DNA from: Calycina herbarum | Lineage: Eukaryota; Ascomycota; Leotiomycetes; Helotiales; Pezizellaceae | NCBI GenBank assembly: GCA_001414485.1 | Contig: LLEY01000165.1 | Coordinates: 62,001-126,000, forward strand | Reading direction: 5' to 3' | DNA: 64,000 bases | Part shown: positions 32,297-44,558 of the stretch, one piece after another | Layout: the number at the start of each line of letters is the position of its first letter | How positions within the stretch are numbered: the stretch's first letter is position 1 | Notes under the pieces: generated by a model | Database searches by the model: none | What the model was told of the DNA's origin: nothing | What the model saw: only the letters and a program-made list of their open reading frames with translations | Program-made: the position numbers and the translations under genes

Positions 32297-33504
32297 TCAA
32301 GTCTCACTCATCTCCCCATCCAGCGTCCCCGTAGCCTCAGCTTTAATCGTAGCATAACTCTGCTTAAACAAAAACCCCGGATGCCAAACATTCAACGCCA
32401 CACAAGCAATAAGACACATAACGCCATCAAGTACAATAAAAGTATTCTCATCCTGCATAATAGGATTCCTCCACCCCCCACTCATCTCCGCAATCCGATA
32501 AATACAGCGTACAGTAATCGTCAAATACGCAAGCACAATCGCAACCAGTAATCCCTTGAATCTTTTGGAAGCTCGCAAGACGATGGTAGAAGCATTGAAC
32601 TGACCGCGGTATTTTCGGATCTTGAAGAAGACGTCGAGGGCCATGAGACCGAAGATTCCTAGTGTGGCGACTTGGGAACAGAGTCCGACCATCATTATAT
32701 TGTTTCCGACGGAAGGCTTCGTGCCTCGTGAGGCGATGACGGCGCCAAGGGATTGGATTACGATCGAGGCGATGTCAGCGAAGATGAAGATCCAAGTGTA
32801 GAGTCTAGGAGCGATTCGGGAGAATTTGCGACCGTAGATTATGATTCTGAGCGTGTTAGTTCTGTTACTTTTGAGTCTTGAAGGAAGCGAGTAGATCTGA
32901 TCGAGTGAAGTGTTTTGTCCACGGTAAATACAGGGAGATTATCGTTGGACTAGAGTAATGGGGTAATACTTACATATGCTTGAGCGTCAAATACACACCA
33001 CCAGCCAAGAAAGCGGGAGCAACAGTTCCAGGAACGAGCATAATGGTAAGGCTATCGAGAGTGTTAAATCAAAGTTCGCCTATTATTAGAGTCTCTCCAT
33101 TACTTACTATGTTCTACTAAATGGATTTTTTCGAAGTAAGACGCGACCAACGTAGCCTGTCTTCTGTTAGTTTGCTCTTGACAAATTATGTTAAGCATAG
33201 CTTACCAACTGCTTCACCAAACGCTCCAACCCCAAACGCGATCATAAAAGTCCATGATCTCGATTTTCCTCCTTGGAAAAAATGTGCCAAACAAGATAAT
33301 CCAAAAGCGACAAGGAAGAAGTAATTTGCTGCTTTATTCGGTAGATATCCGTAGACCTCGAGAAGGGTTAGCGAACCGGGACCGATTTCTAGACACGCAA
33401 TCGTAGATACTTACTGATGCTGAAAGTGGGCATGTCTCAAGGGTGCAATCCGCATATTTCGATACCTTGCGAGCCTCGAGGAGAGAGAAAATGGTCTCGA
33501 TCAT
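32297..33504 (-). CDS. RTA1-family multispan membrane protein (lipid translocation/resistance type)
   Basis: Fungal RTA1/RSB1 family, seven-TM plasma-membrane proteins linked to sphingoid-base export and 7-aminocholesterol resistance. Five exons on the minus strand, in transcription order 33415-33504, 33206-33356, 33108-33156, 32974-33051 and 32297-32846, total about 305 aa with all joins in frame. Recognisable family segments are VYGYLPNKAANYFF in TM1, GAFGEAVGYVGR, TVAPAFLAGGVYLTL, the hallmark YTWIFIFADIASIVIQSLGA with GG-type RGTKPSVGNNIMMVGL, VRCIYRIAEMSGG and NVWHPGFLF. A short C-terminal tail ends in acidic residues. One intron (32847-32973) is longer than the others. The specific lipid or drug is unknown. 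Confidence 0.9.
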
Positions 33505-33948
33505 GACGAGCGAAGGTAAGTTTATACAAAAATTATTTCAAAAATCCAACCGAAGAAGAGAACTGAGACACAAACAGAAACCACCCACGAGGAAGGGTAG
33601 CATCGCCTACCTATACAAATTCCACCCCTGGGGCTATCCCGTTACCAGGTATGCCCCGAGATTTATGTCGTTTATTTATCCAATGGATCTCCACTATCGT
33701 AGAAGCGTATAGAAGTTTCACTGATTGGCTATTCTAGGCAAGGGAAGAAAAAGATCGGGAGAAAGATCCGAAAAAGGAACCAATGAGACAAGTCGATCGT
33801 ATTTCGTATTTCGTACTCGTAATTATATCCTCCCTTGGAGTTCCTCGCCTTGGCTGGGCTAGTATCCAACAAAAACAAACGTGAGACTGTACGAGAGCTA
33901 TTTGGATGGCTTCACAGGCTCTCGGGTCCGACGATGCCTTACCCCTAG
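33505..33948. other. Intergenic region, promoter side of RTA1-like gene
   Basis: No gene supported. The frames on both strands are uninformative. It presumably contains the RTA1-like promoter and possibly an unrecognised first exon of the RapZ-C-like gene. Confidence 0.4.
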
Positions 33949-34605
33949 AGCAGAGAAGAAGGAGAGGAGGAGGGCGACGACAGCGACTCTCCTCTACCAG
34001 AATATGTCCCGAACAACTTTTCATATACGAAGTGCCCCGCGTTGTTGCTGATTTCACATGGCCACTCTCCAACCCTCAATCCCCCACCCCGATTGTCCTT
34101 CGACGTCCGCTCGCTCGAAAATCCCCCAAAGCATATTCACGTTTCGCACAATGGCACTTCGAAAAGACTACAAGAGTGGATGAGGCAAGACTCTGCGTTC
34201 ATTATACGACGCGATGCGATCGCATCGGAGATCCAGCCGATGATGGCAGAGATGCTTGGGGAGCAGGAAAAAGATCTCGTGCCAGAGTTAGCAGAATTCG
34301 ACGAAGAAGACGCAATGGAGGGCCATGAACTCCCTGTATCAATCAAACCAGAGCTGAGAGTTGGCATAAACTGTCAAATGGGTCGGCATAGGAGTGATGC
34401 AATGGTTGAAGAGCTGGCCAAAATGCCCTGGCCTGGTTGGGATGTCAGAGTTGAGCACCGCGATATCGAAAAGAAACGAAGGGATAACAATAAGAAGAGT
34501 AGATGGCATGGTCGAGAAGCCCGGGGAATTCAGGCTAGCAAGTTTGCTAGTGAGGGGGCTGGTAGCGGCATTGAAATTCAGCAGAGAGAAGAATCGATGT
34601 GTTAG
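33949..34605 (+). CDS. RapZ C-terminal-domain-like protein; start unresolved
   Basis: The coding frame is open from 33949 (just after a TAG) to the stop at 34605. From about 34042 it matches fungal proteins with a domain like the C-terminal part of bacterial RapZ: LLISHGHS, LSFDVRSLENPPKHI, RLQEWMR, an acidic linker (ELAEFDEEDAMEG), then RVGINCQMGRHRSDAMVEELAK and VRVEHRDIEKKRRDN. The GRHRS segment is the domain's most conserved part, a probable RNA or phosphate contact. No in-frame ATG precedes the domain. A splice acceptor is plausible at 33944-33948 (cctag) or 34026-34031 (cgaag), so a first exon upstream is probable but I could not place it. Function in fungi is unknown. Confidence 0.7.
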   Translation, partial: SREEGEEEGDDSDSPLPEYVPNNFSYTKCPALLLISHGHSPTLNPPPRLSFDVRSLENPPKHIHVSHNGTSKRLQEWMRQDSAFIIRRDAIASEIQPMMAEMLGEQEKDLVPELAEFDEEDAMEGHELPVSIKPELRVGINCQMGRHRSDAMVEELAKMPWPGWDVRVEHRDIEKKRRDNNKKSRWHGREARGIQASKFASEGAGSGIEIQQREESMC

Positions 34606-35145
34606 TTTTGACATTGGTAGGGTAGGAGGTACCTACCCACTCTTCCTTTTTCTATTTGTCCTATTTATTTTTTATAGTAGAAGAGAGGTGGGATCTTCGG
34701 GGACAAACAAAGTTTTTGTCAAGCACGACAGTTTTATACTCCGTGACCAGAGTAGTTCCTTCCCTTCTTGGTTGTTTCGTCGCGGTAGCGCGAAGTCGAG
34801 GTCCTGGCTATGGACTGGGGGAAGGAGCGACTTTGAAATCGTGTTGAGGTTAAGTCATTCAAGTTAGGGAAGGAACGAGCTCCTAAATTGGGCTCCTCAA
34901 ACCTAGCTTGAGGGATTGGGGGAAAGACGACGGGGGCATCTGATTTTGTTTGATAGACAAGGAAGGTACACACTGCGTATTGCCTCTTGGCTCTTGCGGA
35001 ACACCTGGAATCTATGCCCGGGTAAAATATCGATATATCGAAAGTTCAAGACCGCCAATTTTTATATACAAGGAAGGTAGAAAGCTAGAACAGGTGATGA
35101 TATATCCATTCCTTTCGCGCCTATCTAGGTAAACTCAATGTCAGT
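34606..35145. other. Intergenic region, convergent 3' flanks
   Basis: No gene supported between the RapZ-C-like gene and the MDR oxidoreductase. Overlapping short frames on both strands show no domain. Confidence 0.4.
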
Positions 35146-36183
35146 TTACAAAACCTTAACTACAGTGGATCCTGGTTTTCCTCTCATACCTCCCTTAAGT
35201 GCTGCACTCCAGCCGTCTTGCACACCCTGTTGGTCGAGCCCGTCAACAACGGCGCTGACAGAAGGCTTGATATAACCCTTCTTGATCATCCCAGAAATCT
35301 CGGTGAGTTGCTTGCCACAAGTGCTATTTCCATCCACAATGAAGAAGAATCCCTTCCCAGCTTTCTCCAACGCATCCCAACCTTCGATAACGCTATCCTG
35401 AGGAGGCGGAGAAGCAATAGTAACAATCTTTCCACCATTTTGTACCAAAGGAATGGCAGCTTCCAAAGTCTTGCGACCCACACAATCAAAAATGAGATTG
35501 AATGATGCGTCAACCTTGGTCACCTCCGCAGTCCAATCCTTTACTTCACGATAGTTGATCACAACATCAGCACCGAGTTCCTTCAAATCCTCACCCCCAG
35601 CACCACCCACAGCGACAATCTTCCCCTCCTTCCCAATCCACTCTCGAATCATCTGAATTGCCATTCGTCCAACTGCACCCGTAGACCCAAGAATCAAAAC
35701 AGTCTCGCCCTGCTTAACAACCGCTCCACTCTCTGTCTTCCAAACAGGTTCCTTCAACCCCTGCCAAACAGTCAAAGAAGCTAGTGGAATAGAAGCAGCC
35801 TCTACATAATCCAACCCCTCCGGTATTTTCGCCAGCATTTCAGGTTCCGTGACTGCGTACTCAGCCATCCCACCCTGTCCGTAGAATTCCAAGAGTCCGA
35901 ATACTCGATCGCCGGGCTCAAAACCACTTCCTTTCGGGGCAGTAACGACAACACCAGCGATATCGTGACATGCTATGCGGGGCGCATCTGTGATTGACGC
36001 TGGCCATGTGAGTTCATAAGGTGTGATGGTTACCGCGTGGACTTTGATGAGGACTTGTTTCTCGGTGGGTTTGGGGAATGGTTGGGAGGTGTTGAGATGG
36101 AGGGAGGTGACTGGTGAGCCGCCTGCGTATTCAGTTGGGATTTTGGTGAGGTTGATGGCTTTCATTGTTTCTGGGTAGGTCAT
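35146..36183 (-). CDS. MDR-superfamily NAD(P)H oxidoreductase (zinc-independent quinone/enoyl reductase type)
   Basis: 345 aa, intronless, from ATG 36183; the frame extends further upstream but that part looks untranslated. The N-terminal GroES-like fold (KQVLIKVHAVTITPYELTWP, CHDIAGVVV, FEPGDRVFGL) lacks the structural zinc cysteines. The Rossmann fold has VLILGSTGAVGRMAIQMI (GxxGxxG, about residue 165). Later are ELGADVVINYR, FNLIFDCVG and NGGKIVTIASPP. The C-terminal block GKQLTEISGMIKKGYIKPSVSAVVDG is normal for quinone oxidoreductase-like enzymes. It probably reduces quinones or alpha,beta-unsaturated carbonyls using NADPH in the cytosol. A second Met six codons downstream is an alternative start. 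Confidence 0.92.
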   Translation of the reverse strand: MTYPETMKAINLTKIPTEYAGGSPVTSLHLNTSQPFPKPTEKQVLIKVHAVTITPYELTWPASITDAPRIACHDIAGVVVTAPKGSGFEPGDRVFGLLEFYGQGGMAEYAVTEPEMLAKIPEGLDYVEAASIPLASLTVWQGLKEPVWKTESGAVVKQGETVLILGSTGAVGRMAIQMIREWIGKEGKIVAVGGAGGEDLKELGADVVINYREVKDWTAEVTKVDASFNLIFDCVGRKTLEAAIPLVQNGGKIVTIASPPPQDSVIEGWDALEKAGKGFFFIVDGNSTCGKQLTEISGMIKKGYIKPSVSAVVDGLDQQGVQDGWSAALKGGMRGKPGSTVVKVL

Positions 36184-37200
36184 TTTGGGCGATTGATAAT
36201 GTGGTGTTGTTGTCTTTGGACGATGTGAGTTAGCGATCTGTAGTATCAAGTGATGTGAAAGATTTTGTGCTTGGGTGCATGATTTTGAGGAATTGAAGAT
36301 GAGGTTGAAGTATGGCTTACGATCTGGATTGTTCTTCGCTATATATAAACTTTGTCCTAGACCTTCCTTGCCTGTGTAACCTTCACTCACACAAATTACA
36401 CCTCCTTGCACTACCTCGTCGCCACTAAATATAATCCCTCATCGTACAGACGCCGATATAGCAAGAACCAACAATTTTTCCAATCAGATACAGCGTAATG
36501 AATTGATCTTGCTTCCCCGCGGATACCTGCAAGCCCTCTGTTGGTAAGCACCTATTCTTTTCTGGTTGGCTAATGGTTGCCAAAGTGGGACTTGATGATT
36601 GGTCGGGAAGTGACATAGGCTATGTGAGAGTTCCGGTTAGTTTCCCCGGTATACGAATTTTACAGAATATTTTATCACTATACTTCTCTACTCTGCGTTC
36701 CTTCTTATGATTACAGACATGAACAATAACATGACCATTTGTATCAACATGTCTTTATTTATAAACAATGGTCGAGTAGTAAACAAGGCTACCTAGTAGG
36801 AAGACAGAGACTTCTATTACATCGAATTCCACTGCGTATACAAGGTGACTGGAAGGCAAAAAAGATAGTAGACGGAAAACAATTAAAGAACAAAGTCCTA
36901 CCAGCTACTAGTGTTTAAGACGGGATATTCAAAGATCACGTCAAAACTAAAATAGAAGCTGAACCAACCTTCTGCGATCCGCGTTTAAATTACCTGCGAA
37001 TCTTACTTGTTATCTTCAAACGATCCAAACGAAGTGTTGAAAGAACTCAGTTTCCTTGGTGGCTGAGGAATCAACAACTACGAAATAGACTTCTATAAGG
37101 CATATATTACTCTGAAAACTGTCAACCCCGTCTCCTAGTCTCTGAACTACAAACGCGTTTCTAACTTCTTTTCTTACTACTGAGAATTCAATACTCTTGA
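36184..37200. other. Intergenic region leading into the AT-rich island
   Basis: The promoter side of the MDR gene, then normal-composition sequence without a gene to about 37.0 kb. The composition becomes strongly AT-rich and poor in CpA/TpG from about 37.2 kb. Sequence 36720-37200 has no recognised homology; it may be a less mutated repeat or a decayed gene. Confidence 0.45.
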
Positions 37201-37499
37201 ATTATCTACTTTATTCGCACTTAAGAAAGATAAACAGAATGATTTTAAATATTCTCCGCTCTGAAATTAGAACTAAGAAATTATAGTAAATAAAGTAATT
37301 AACTATAATACTTCTATATAAAGTTATATAGCTATAAGACGATTATAACGTTTTTCTTTTTAATTTCTCTAGTTATAAAAGTATAGTAGTAGAATAGAAA
37401 CTATATAGAAGAATCCTTAGTATATCTTATTTTATATCTAAAATAGTTATTTATTTTTCTTATAAATAGTATAAAAAATAATATCTGTCGTTTCTAAAT

Positions 37500-38454
37500 T
37501 TTAGATTACTTTAGTTTATATAATTATTTAAAAAAACTTTTCAAAATTAACAAAGTAACTCTAAAAGCTTTAAAATATATTTAGACGACTATAAGACAGT
37601 TAAGAAAGAGATTAAAATACTCTACGATTATATTAAGTAATCGTAGTAGTAGTAGTAGAGAGATAGAAAGCTTATAAAGAGCCTCTATTCTCTCTCTTAA
37701 AGCGCTAGTAAACAACTATAGTATAACAACGAACGAGGAGTAAAGTATAAAAGGTTAGAAGAGAGTACTAAACTATATAGACGTAATAGAGAAGAGTCTA
37801 ATCTAAATAATACTTAACTTAGTAATAGAGGAAAGAGGTATTAAAGTAATTATTAAAGTAGTAGAGAAGATACTTAAGTATAGAAGAGCGAGAAAGAGAG
37901 GAGATAAAATAATAATAAGAGGAATCTTATAAGAGAAGCTTATAATCGTAGTAAAGAAGATAGAAGATATAAAGAAACAAGCTCTAACGTAGATAGAGAG
38001 AGTTAAGGCTAGAGAGCTATAAAGAGAGGCTAGAGCTACGTTATAAAGAGAATACGTTATATTAGCTAAATATATAAGAGAGATTATAGTCTAGGCTATA
38101 GAGATAAATAAGAGAAAGGAAAAGCTATTACTAAAAGAGGTAATAAAGGCTATGAATATAAGTAGATACGAGGTAGAAGTAATCGTAGTAAGAAAGCTCT
38201 AAAGTAGTAATATTATTATATAGTTTAAGAAAGAGAAATAGATAGCGTATATATAAGACAATAGCTAGACAAAGAAGGCGTTTAGATAAGAGGCGGTAAT
38301 AGTAGTAAGAACGCTTATAATACTTATAAAAAGAGTTCTAGTAAATATACTCGAGAAAGAAATAGTAGATATATTATAAAGTATCTTATAAGTCTCTAGT
38401 ATAAAGGTACTAAAGATTATATAATAAGAGAGCAGGTATAGAGAGTGCTAGAGA
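37500..38454 (+). mobile_element. RIP-degraded repeat, possibly LINE ORF1-like
   Basis: Reading the plus strand through the many TAG/TAA codons gives a long Lys/Glu-rich frame (about 37800-38160), followed by a segment around 38165-38330 resembling the RNA-binding part of fungal Tad-type LINE ORF1 proteins (YEVEVIVVRKL and surroundings). This is a weak pattern match. The element abuts the short LTR remnant of gypsy element C. Confidence 0.3.
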
Positions 38455-41400
38455 TACTACGTATAACGTGATTCGTAATACTATTCCCTTCTTAGCCTAG
38501 CGTGTTCTTATACTTAAGTATAAGCTAAGAAACTTAGTTAGAGTGCTAGTAGTATCCTCTTCTTTCTATTATATCCTACTTTATATAAAAGAAGAAAGAG
38601 GAATAAATGCTTTTTATAAAAAATATTAAAATAGTTTATAATAAAATATTACTATATTCTTACTACGCTTCCTAAAAGCGTAGGTGTTTTATTAATACCT
38701 CTTAATCTTCTTAATATTCCGAATACGTTTAGTCGAAGCTGAAATATAATAGAACCGACGATACCTAGGAGAAGAACGTTCCTTATATTAGCGACTAGAC
38801 CTCTATTAAAAGATAAGAGGAGAAGCTAGAGAGAGAAGAGGAGAAGGCGATAGCAAAGATTCTACGTTTGTAAAAGCAGAAGGCCTTTCTTAAAGAAAGG
38901 TAACATAAGATGTTTTATTATAGTCTTCGTTTTCTTAATAAACTTAACACTACTAAGGAGGTAGAGAAGAAAGAGAAGGAGGAGAAAGAAAGAAAAGAGA
39001 AAGAATAGCAGGAGGTAGAGGAAGAATAACAGGAGGCGGAGATCGCACGCCTAGTAGCCCCGCCTATCTCTATTAGCTACTAATCCGAATTAAGTTTTAA
39101 CCTAGCTTTTCTTAAAGCTTTTCCTTTTAACTATAAGATATAGATAAACCTAGGTTTCGCTAGTAGAACTCCTAAAGTTATACTAGGTAGTAGTTAAGAT
39201 TACTTTTTAGTTCCTAAGTGTTTTCTAAGTATAGGTAATCTAACTATGTTACTAAATACTTAACTTATCTTCTAATAAGTTTATAGTTAAGAATCCTCTT
39301 AACTTTATATTTAGTGTTTAGGTTTACTAGTTAAATTTCTATAGTTAGAGCTAGTAGTGCTCCTAGTAGTACTAGTTCGAGTAAGGATATATAGAATACT
39401 AGATAGATGTTTATTATCTTTAGTAGTACTAATTTATAATTCAAAGGTCTTTTAACTTATTTAATTTTAAATAGTCTAAGTTTCTTATAATCTAGTTTAT
39501 TACTTAGTCTTTTTATATTAATGTTTTTCTATACTAAGTAGACTTTATCCTTCTTTTTTAGTATTAGCTTCTAACTACGTTGTTTATTATAGTAGTATAC
39601 GTTTCTTTTTATAATAAACTATAAATCTTCTATAAGTTTCTTATATAACCTCTTAATTTTTAAGACCTAAATATAAGTAAGCTAGTTATCGATAGTTGTA
39701 GACAGTAGTTCTTAATATACTAATAATTTATATCTATAGTTAGCGTAGAATAGTATAATAAGTGTTATTTCTATTACTAAACTGTTATAAGTAAACTATA
39801 CTAAAGGCAGCAGTTCTACCTAGTTATCTTACTAGTAGTTTATATAATAACGAAGGTATGTTTTAACTACTTAATTTATTCTTTCGTTTCCTCTATTTAT
39901 TTAAGAGTAAAAGGCTATAGAGAGCTTCCTTTTCATATCTAATCGTTCTATAAGAGTAATCTAAAATTTTAAGGTAAAGAGCTTATCTCTATCTAAGAGT
40001 ATTTCTTTAGATAGTTTATATCTTAAGACTACTTCTCTAAGAAACGTAAATACTAATTCCTTAGCTATACTTAACTCTATATATACTACTAGAATTATAT
40101 ACTTCGTAAGTCGTTCTATAATAACTAAGATTATATTATACTTAACTTCTATTATCGGATCTTTAGATTTTAGTAACTTAATAATAAAATCTATAGTATT
40201 AGAGTAGTATTCATCTATCTATAAGGAGTATAGTAGGAAGCCTTATTCCTAGTATAGGTATTATATTCCGCTATTACTTCCTTAACTATTATAGATAATT
40301 AATTAATATAGTAGTATTATCTTATTCTCTAGAGAGTTCTACGAATTCCTTAGTAGCTGTAAGTAGACATAGTATAGTATTCTTATATAAACTCCTTTAT
40401 ATATAAACTAGGAACCTATAATTTCCCTTTTATATACTAATTATAACCTTTATATATATTCTAAATTTTATCTATCTAGATGTTATTTATCGCTACTATT
40501 TCGTATATAGTAGGTACTAAGTCTCTATTATTAAGAGTTTTTAAGATCGTAATCTTTTTATACTCTTTATTTCTCTTATATCTAGGTTTCTAGCTAAGAG
40601 TATTAGCTTAAGCGTTTAATATTCCCTTTATATATTATATAATAATATTAAACCCTTCTAATATCTCTAACTATTTAGCTAACTATTTTATTATAAGTTT
40701 CTTAGTTATTATAAATATCCTAAGATTCTTATAGTTAGATAAAACTATAACTTAGTATTTTACTAGCTATAAATAAATTCTCTAGTATTCTAAAGCTAAT
40801 ACTATAGTAAGTAATTCCTTATTAAAGATATTATAGTTTTATTATACTAGGTTAAATGTTTTAGAATAATATATAATAGATATAAGTTTTCCTTTATTAT
40901 TTAGTTATAAGTAAATTACACTTACTACTATATCTAAGACGTCTATTTTAATTATACTAGGCTTATCTATATTAAAATCGTATAAAATAGGTTTTTCTAT
41001 AAACTTTACTTTAATCTTCTAAAAAGTATTCTTCGTCTATTTATTCTATATAAACTTAATAGCTTTTTTAACTAGTACTAATATTAGTTTAGTAATCTTT
41101 ATATAGTCTTAAATAAATAGATAGTAAAGTTTATAAATCTAAGAAAGGACTATATATTTTTTACGTTTTCTAGTAATTTCTAGTTTAAGATATCTTAGAT
41201 CTTTACTAGATCTATTTCTATTTTTCCTAAGCTAAATACTTATTCTAGGAAAAGTGTCTAAGTTACTCTAAACTTATATTTTAAGAGTTTTAACTAAGAG
41301 TTTACTTTTATAAGTTATTATAAAACTTCTTTAATATATCTCTTATATTCTTCTTCTTTTTCTAAGAAGATTAATATATTATCTAGGTAATAGATTACTA

Positions 41401-42707
41401 TTACTCTTAGTAGATCTTCTAAAATATTATTATTTTATCTTTAATATATAACTAGTATATTATAAAGTCTAAATAGTATAACTATATATTTGTAAAAGCC
41501 TAATAGTAAGGTAAATACTATCTTCTATTCGTCTCTAGTTTTTATTTATATAAGTCTATAAGCGTTTTATTAATCTAGTTTCGTAAATCGTACTACTTTG
41601 CTTAACTTATCTTATAAGTATTAGCTAGGTAGTAGTAAATAAGCGTTCTTAACTATAGTATAATTTACTTCCTAGTAATCAACATATACTCTCTCTTCTA
41701 GGTCGTCTTTTTTCTTAATAATAAGTATATTTAAAGTAATTAATAACTTAGATCTCCTAATATATCCCTTCTTTATACCTTCTTTTATATAACTTTCTAT
41801 TCTCTATAGACTTTTCTAGTTATATAACCGAAGCTTCTACTTTAAGAGGTAATAACCCTCCTTTAGTTTAATCTTATAATCCTATAAGCAATGTTTTAGT
41901 AAGGCTTATAAGTCTTCTAGGTTTTTAAACAAAGCCTTAAATTCTTTATACTACATAGGTATTTCGTTATTAGCTGTTTAACTAACCTATAGAGGACCCT
42001 AGATAAGGTGTCCTAGTATATTTAAAGAGGTAGCGCTAACCTTATTCTAGCCTAATAGTTATAAATACGAACCTACGTATTTATATTAGCTAAACGTTAC
42101 TATTCTAGCTTTCTAGTCGATATCTAGATTATACTCTTAAATCTATAGTATACTAAGTATTACTTCCTTACTTCCTATCTTAATAATATTAAATTATATA
42201 TCTAAGTAGTATCCTTTAATATTAGTTTTTATTAGAATAGTTTACTAATTAATAATCCTATCTTAGTATATAACATCTATTCTATTAACTACTTCTAATT
42301 AGTATAGTTTCATTCCTTTAACTAGAACGTTTAGCTTGTTTAAAGCTATTAGAGAAATAAAGTTACCTATTACTCCTAAGTTAATTATAACTTATAACTT
42401 TTTCCCTTGTACTTCTATAGTTACTACTAACTACTTTTCTTCTAAAGTAGTATATATCTCTAATTTTAGATAATAAACTCTAAATATATAGTCTCTTAAA
42501 TTCTTCTCTTTAACTGCTCTAATATAAGACTAAGGAAAAAATACTACTTCGTCTATATTAGATAAAGCTACTTTATATATCTAGTAATATTTTACTATAT
42601 TATTAGGTTTAAGTAAGGTTCTCTTAAACCTTTTTTCTAATATCTAATCTATAGTAGTACTTAGTATATATCTAATCTAATATATAGTTGTTTCTTATAT
42701 TAACATA

Positions 42708-44558
42708 TTTCCCGGGTAAGCCGATCACCCGGGTGAGCCGATTACTAAAACGCGATAATACTATAACTTTAAATATATTATAATAATACTATTAAAAAAC
42801 CTCTAGCTACTTATATTAATCGATTCCTAAGGTGCCTCGTATATATAAGCATTATATCTAACCTGATTATATAAACTACAACGTCGCCGCTTGCCTTCTA
42901 AGCGCTGGCACTGTATATTATTACTACTCTCTTCCTACTAAGTTTGAATACTTTAAATAATTTCCTCGCCTTCCTTAACTATAAGACTTCTACCTTAGTA
43001 AATACGCCTCTTTCGCTTTCTCTCCCTTCTCTTTTTAAGCTGATTTGCCTCTTATAGTGTCTTAATTTCAGCTCTTATAAGAGTAGCTCTGTGTATTATA
43101 ATTTAAGCTCCCTTAGTAAGCCGATCAAATGCCTCGTTGATTAATGTCGGAGAGCTATCTTAGTATTATATAATATAGTTTTTAAGATATATAGTCTAGA
43201 ATCCAAGCTCTATTACGTTCTATAGCGTCTTTAGGGTCTAGTTTAGCTTGTTTATAAGAGGTGGAGTTGGTATCTTTAGCCTTAGATTAAGGTGAGAAAG
43301 CACGTTCTTAGGATTATACGGAACTAAGCTAGTTGCTCGGAATCTACTCTTGATATTCTACTCTATAAATGTAGCTTTAAATGCCTCTTTAAATACAGGA
43401 AGGAACTTAAGCTTAGTAATATACTAGATTCTAACTCGAACGAGATTCTCAATCTGCTTACTATATAATGCCTTTAGAGAGCTAAAACAGCTAACGTTAA
43501 GAGGCTAAAGGATGTGAGATAAGTATAGTAGTATATAGAGAGTGATAATATTATTATCCTAATAGTATTACTGAAATTAAACTAAAATATATAACTCGTA
43601 GCTATTAAGAATAAGGAGTCTATATCGCCTAACTATATAACCTTTTATATGTTTATTAAAGTACTGAATCTACTTAAATCTAATCTCGTTTATCGTCTAT
43701 CTATTCTTACTTAGCGTAATTACCTAATCTTGTAGGAGACCTAACTCCTCGTACTAAGCTGAGAGGTAGTACTGTCTCTTGAAAATAATAAACAGAGGAA
43801 GTGCCTAACTATATAAGTTTATACCCTATATAATCGAAACCCACTCCCTATTTCCTAGCTAAGCAGTCTTTAGACGATTCCTTAACTCTGAGCTTATAAC
43901 AACTTTAGCAGTTGTAATAACCTCTATAAGAAACCTAGCTTTGTCGAAGTTATATATATCCTCCTCTATAACCCTATATTTAGTAATTGTATTTCGTATA
44001 AGCCTAAACCAGTCTCTAAGAACTATAGGGTCTTCGTACTAAGCTCTTTTATAATCGTACTTGCGGCTGAATTTCGTTTTAATCTCTGTACAGCGTTTAA
44101 TAAAGGTAGAAGTCTAATTCTTGCCTACTAGAGGCGCGTCGCGTTCAGAGAGAAGAAGGTCTGCTATTTCTCGAACAGCTACTAGCCGAGGTGGGAATCC
44201 ACGCGAGTCTAGGTCGAGAATATATCGTATAATAGCTCGCTCTTCTTCGGAGGTAAGTCTTTAAGTATTAGAAGGAGTATCGCGTCGCGAAGGGATTCCG
44301 TGTATTCGGTCGTAGAGGGTTGTATAAGGCACGTCGTAGGCTTTAACACAAGCTCGTATACTCTTAAAATGACCTGAATTGAAGGCTTAGATAGCTAAAA
44401 GAATGCGACCCTCTTTATTAGAGGGTTGGGCTTGATTGAGTGGTGGCATTTTAATTTTAAGTTAAGTGTCGCGTTTTAGTGTTTTAGTGATCGGCTTACC
44501 CGGGTGATCGGCTCACCCGGGTGATCGGCTCACCCGGGTGATCGGCTTACCCGGGAAA
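42708..44558 (-). mobile_element. Fot1/pogo-like DNA transposon, degenerate, inserted in gypsy C
   Basis: 1851 bp with TIRs starting TTTCCCGGGTAAGCCGATCA, flanked by TA on both sides (42706-42707 and 44559-44560), as for Tc1/mariner-Fot1 elements. The minus strand from about 44450 encodes a decayed pogo-type transposase: MPPLNQAQPSNKEGRILLAI, a psq-like helix-turn-helix region (AYDVPYTTLYDRIHG), a CENP-B-like part and a DDE region with many stops (mostly CAA/CAG to TAA/TAG). The TIRs are internally repetitive: the left end has two CCCGGG units and the right end four, with a 17-bp period. Not autonomous. Confidence 0.88.

Noticed and set aside
36720..37200. Decayed gene at the island border
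   Set aside because: Some in-frame stretches look protein-like, but no motif or consistent frame could be established.
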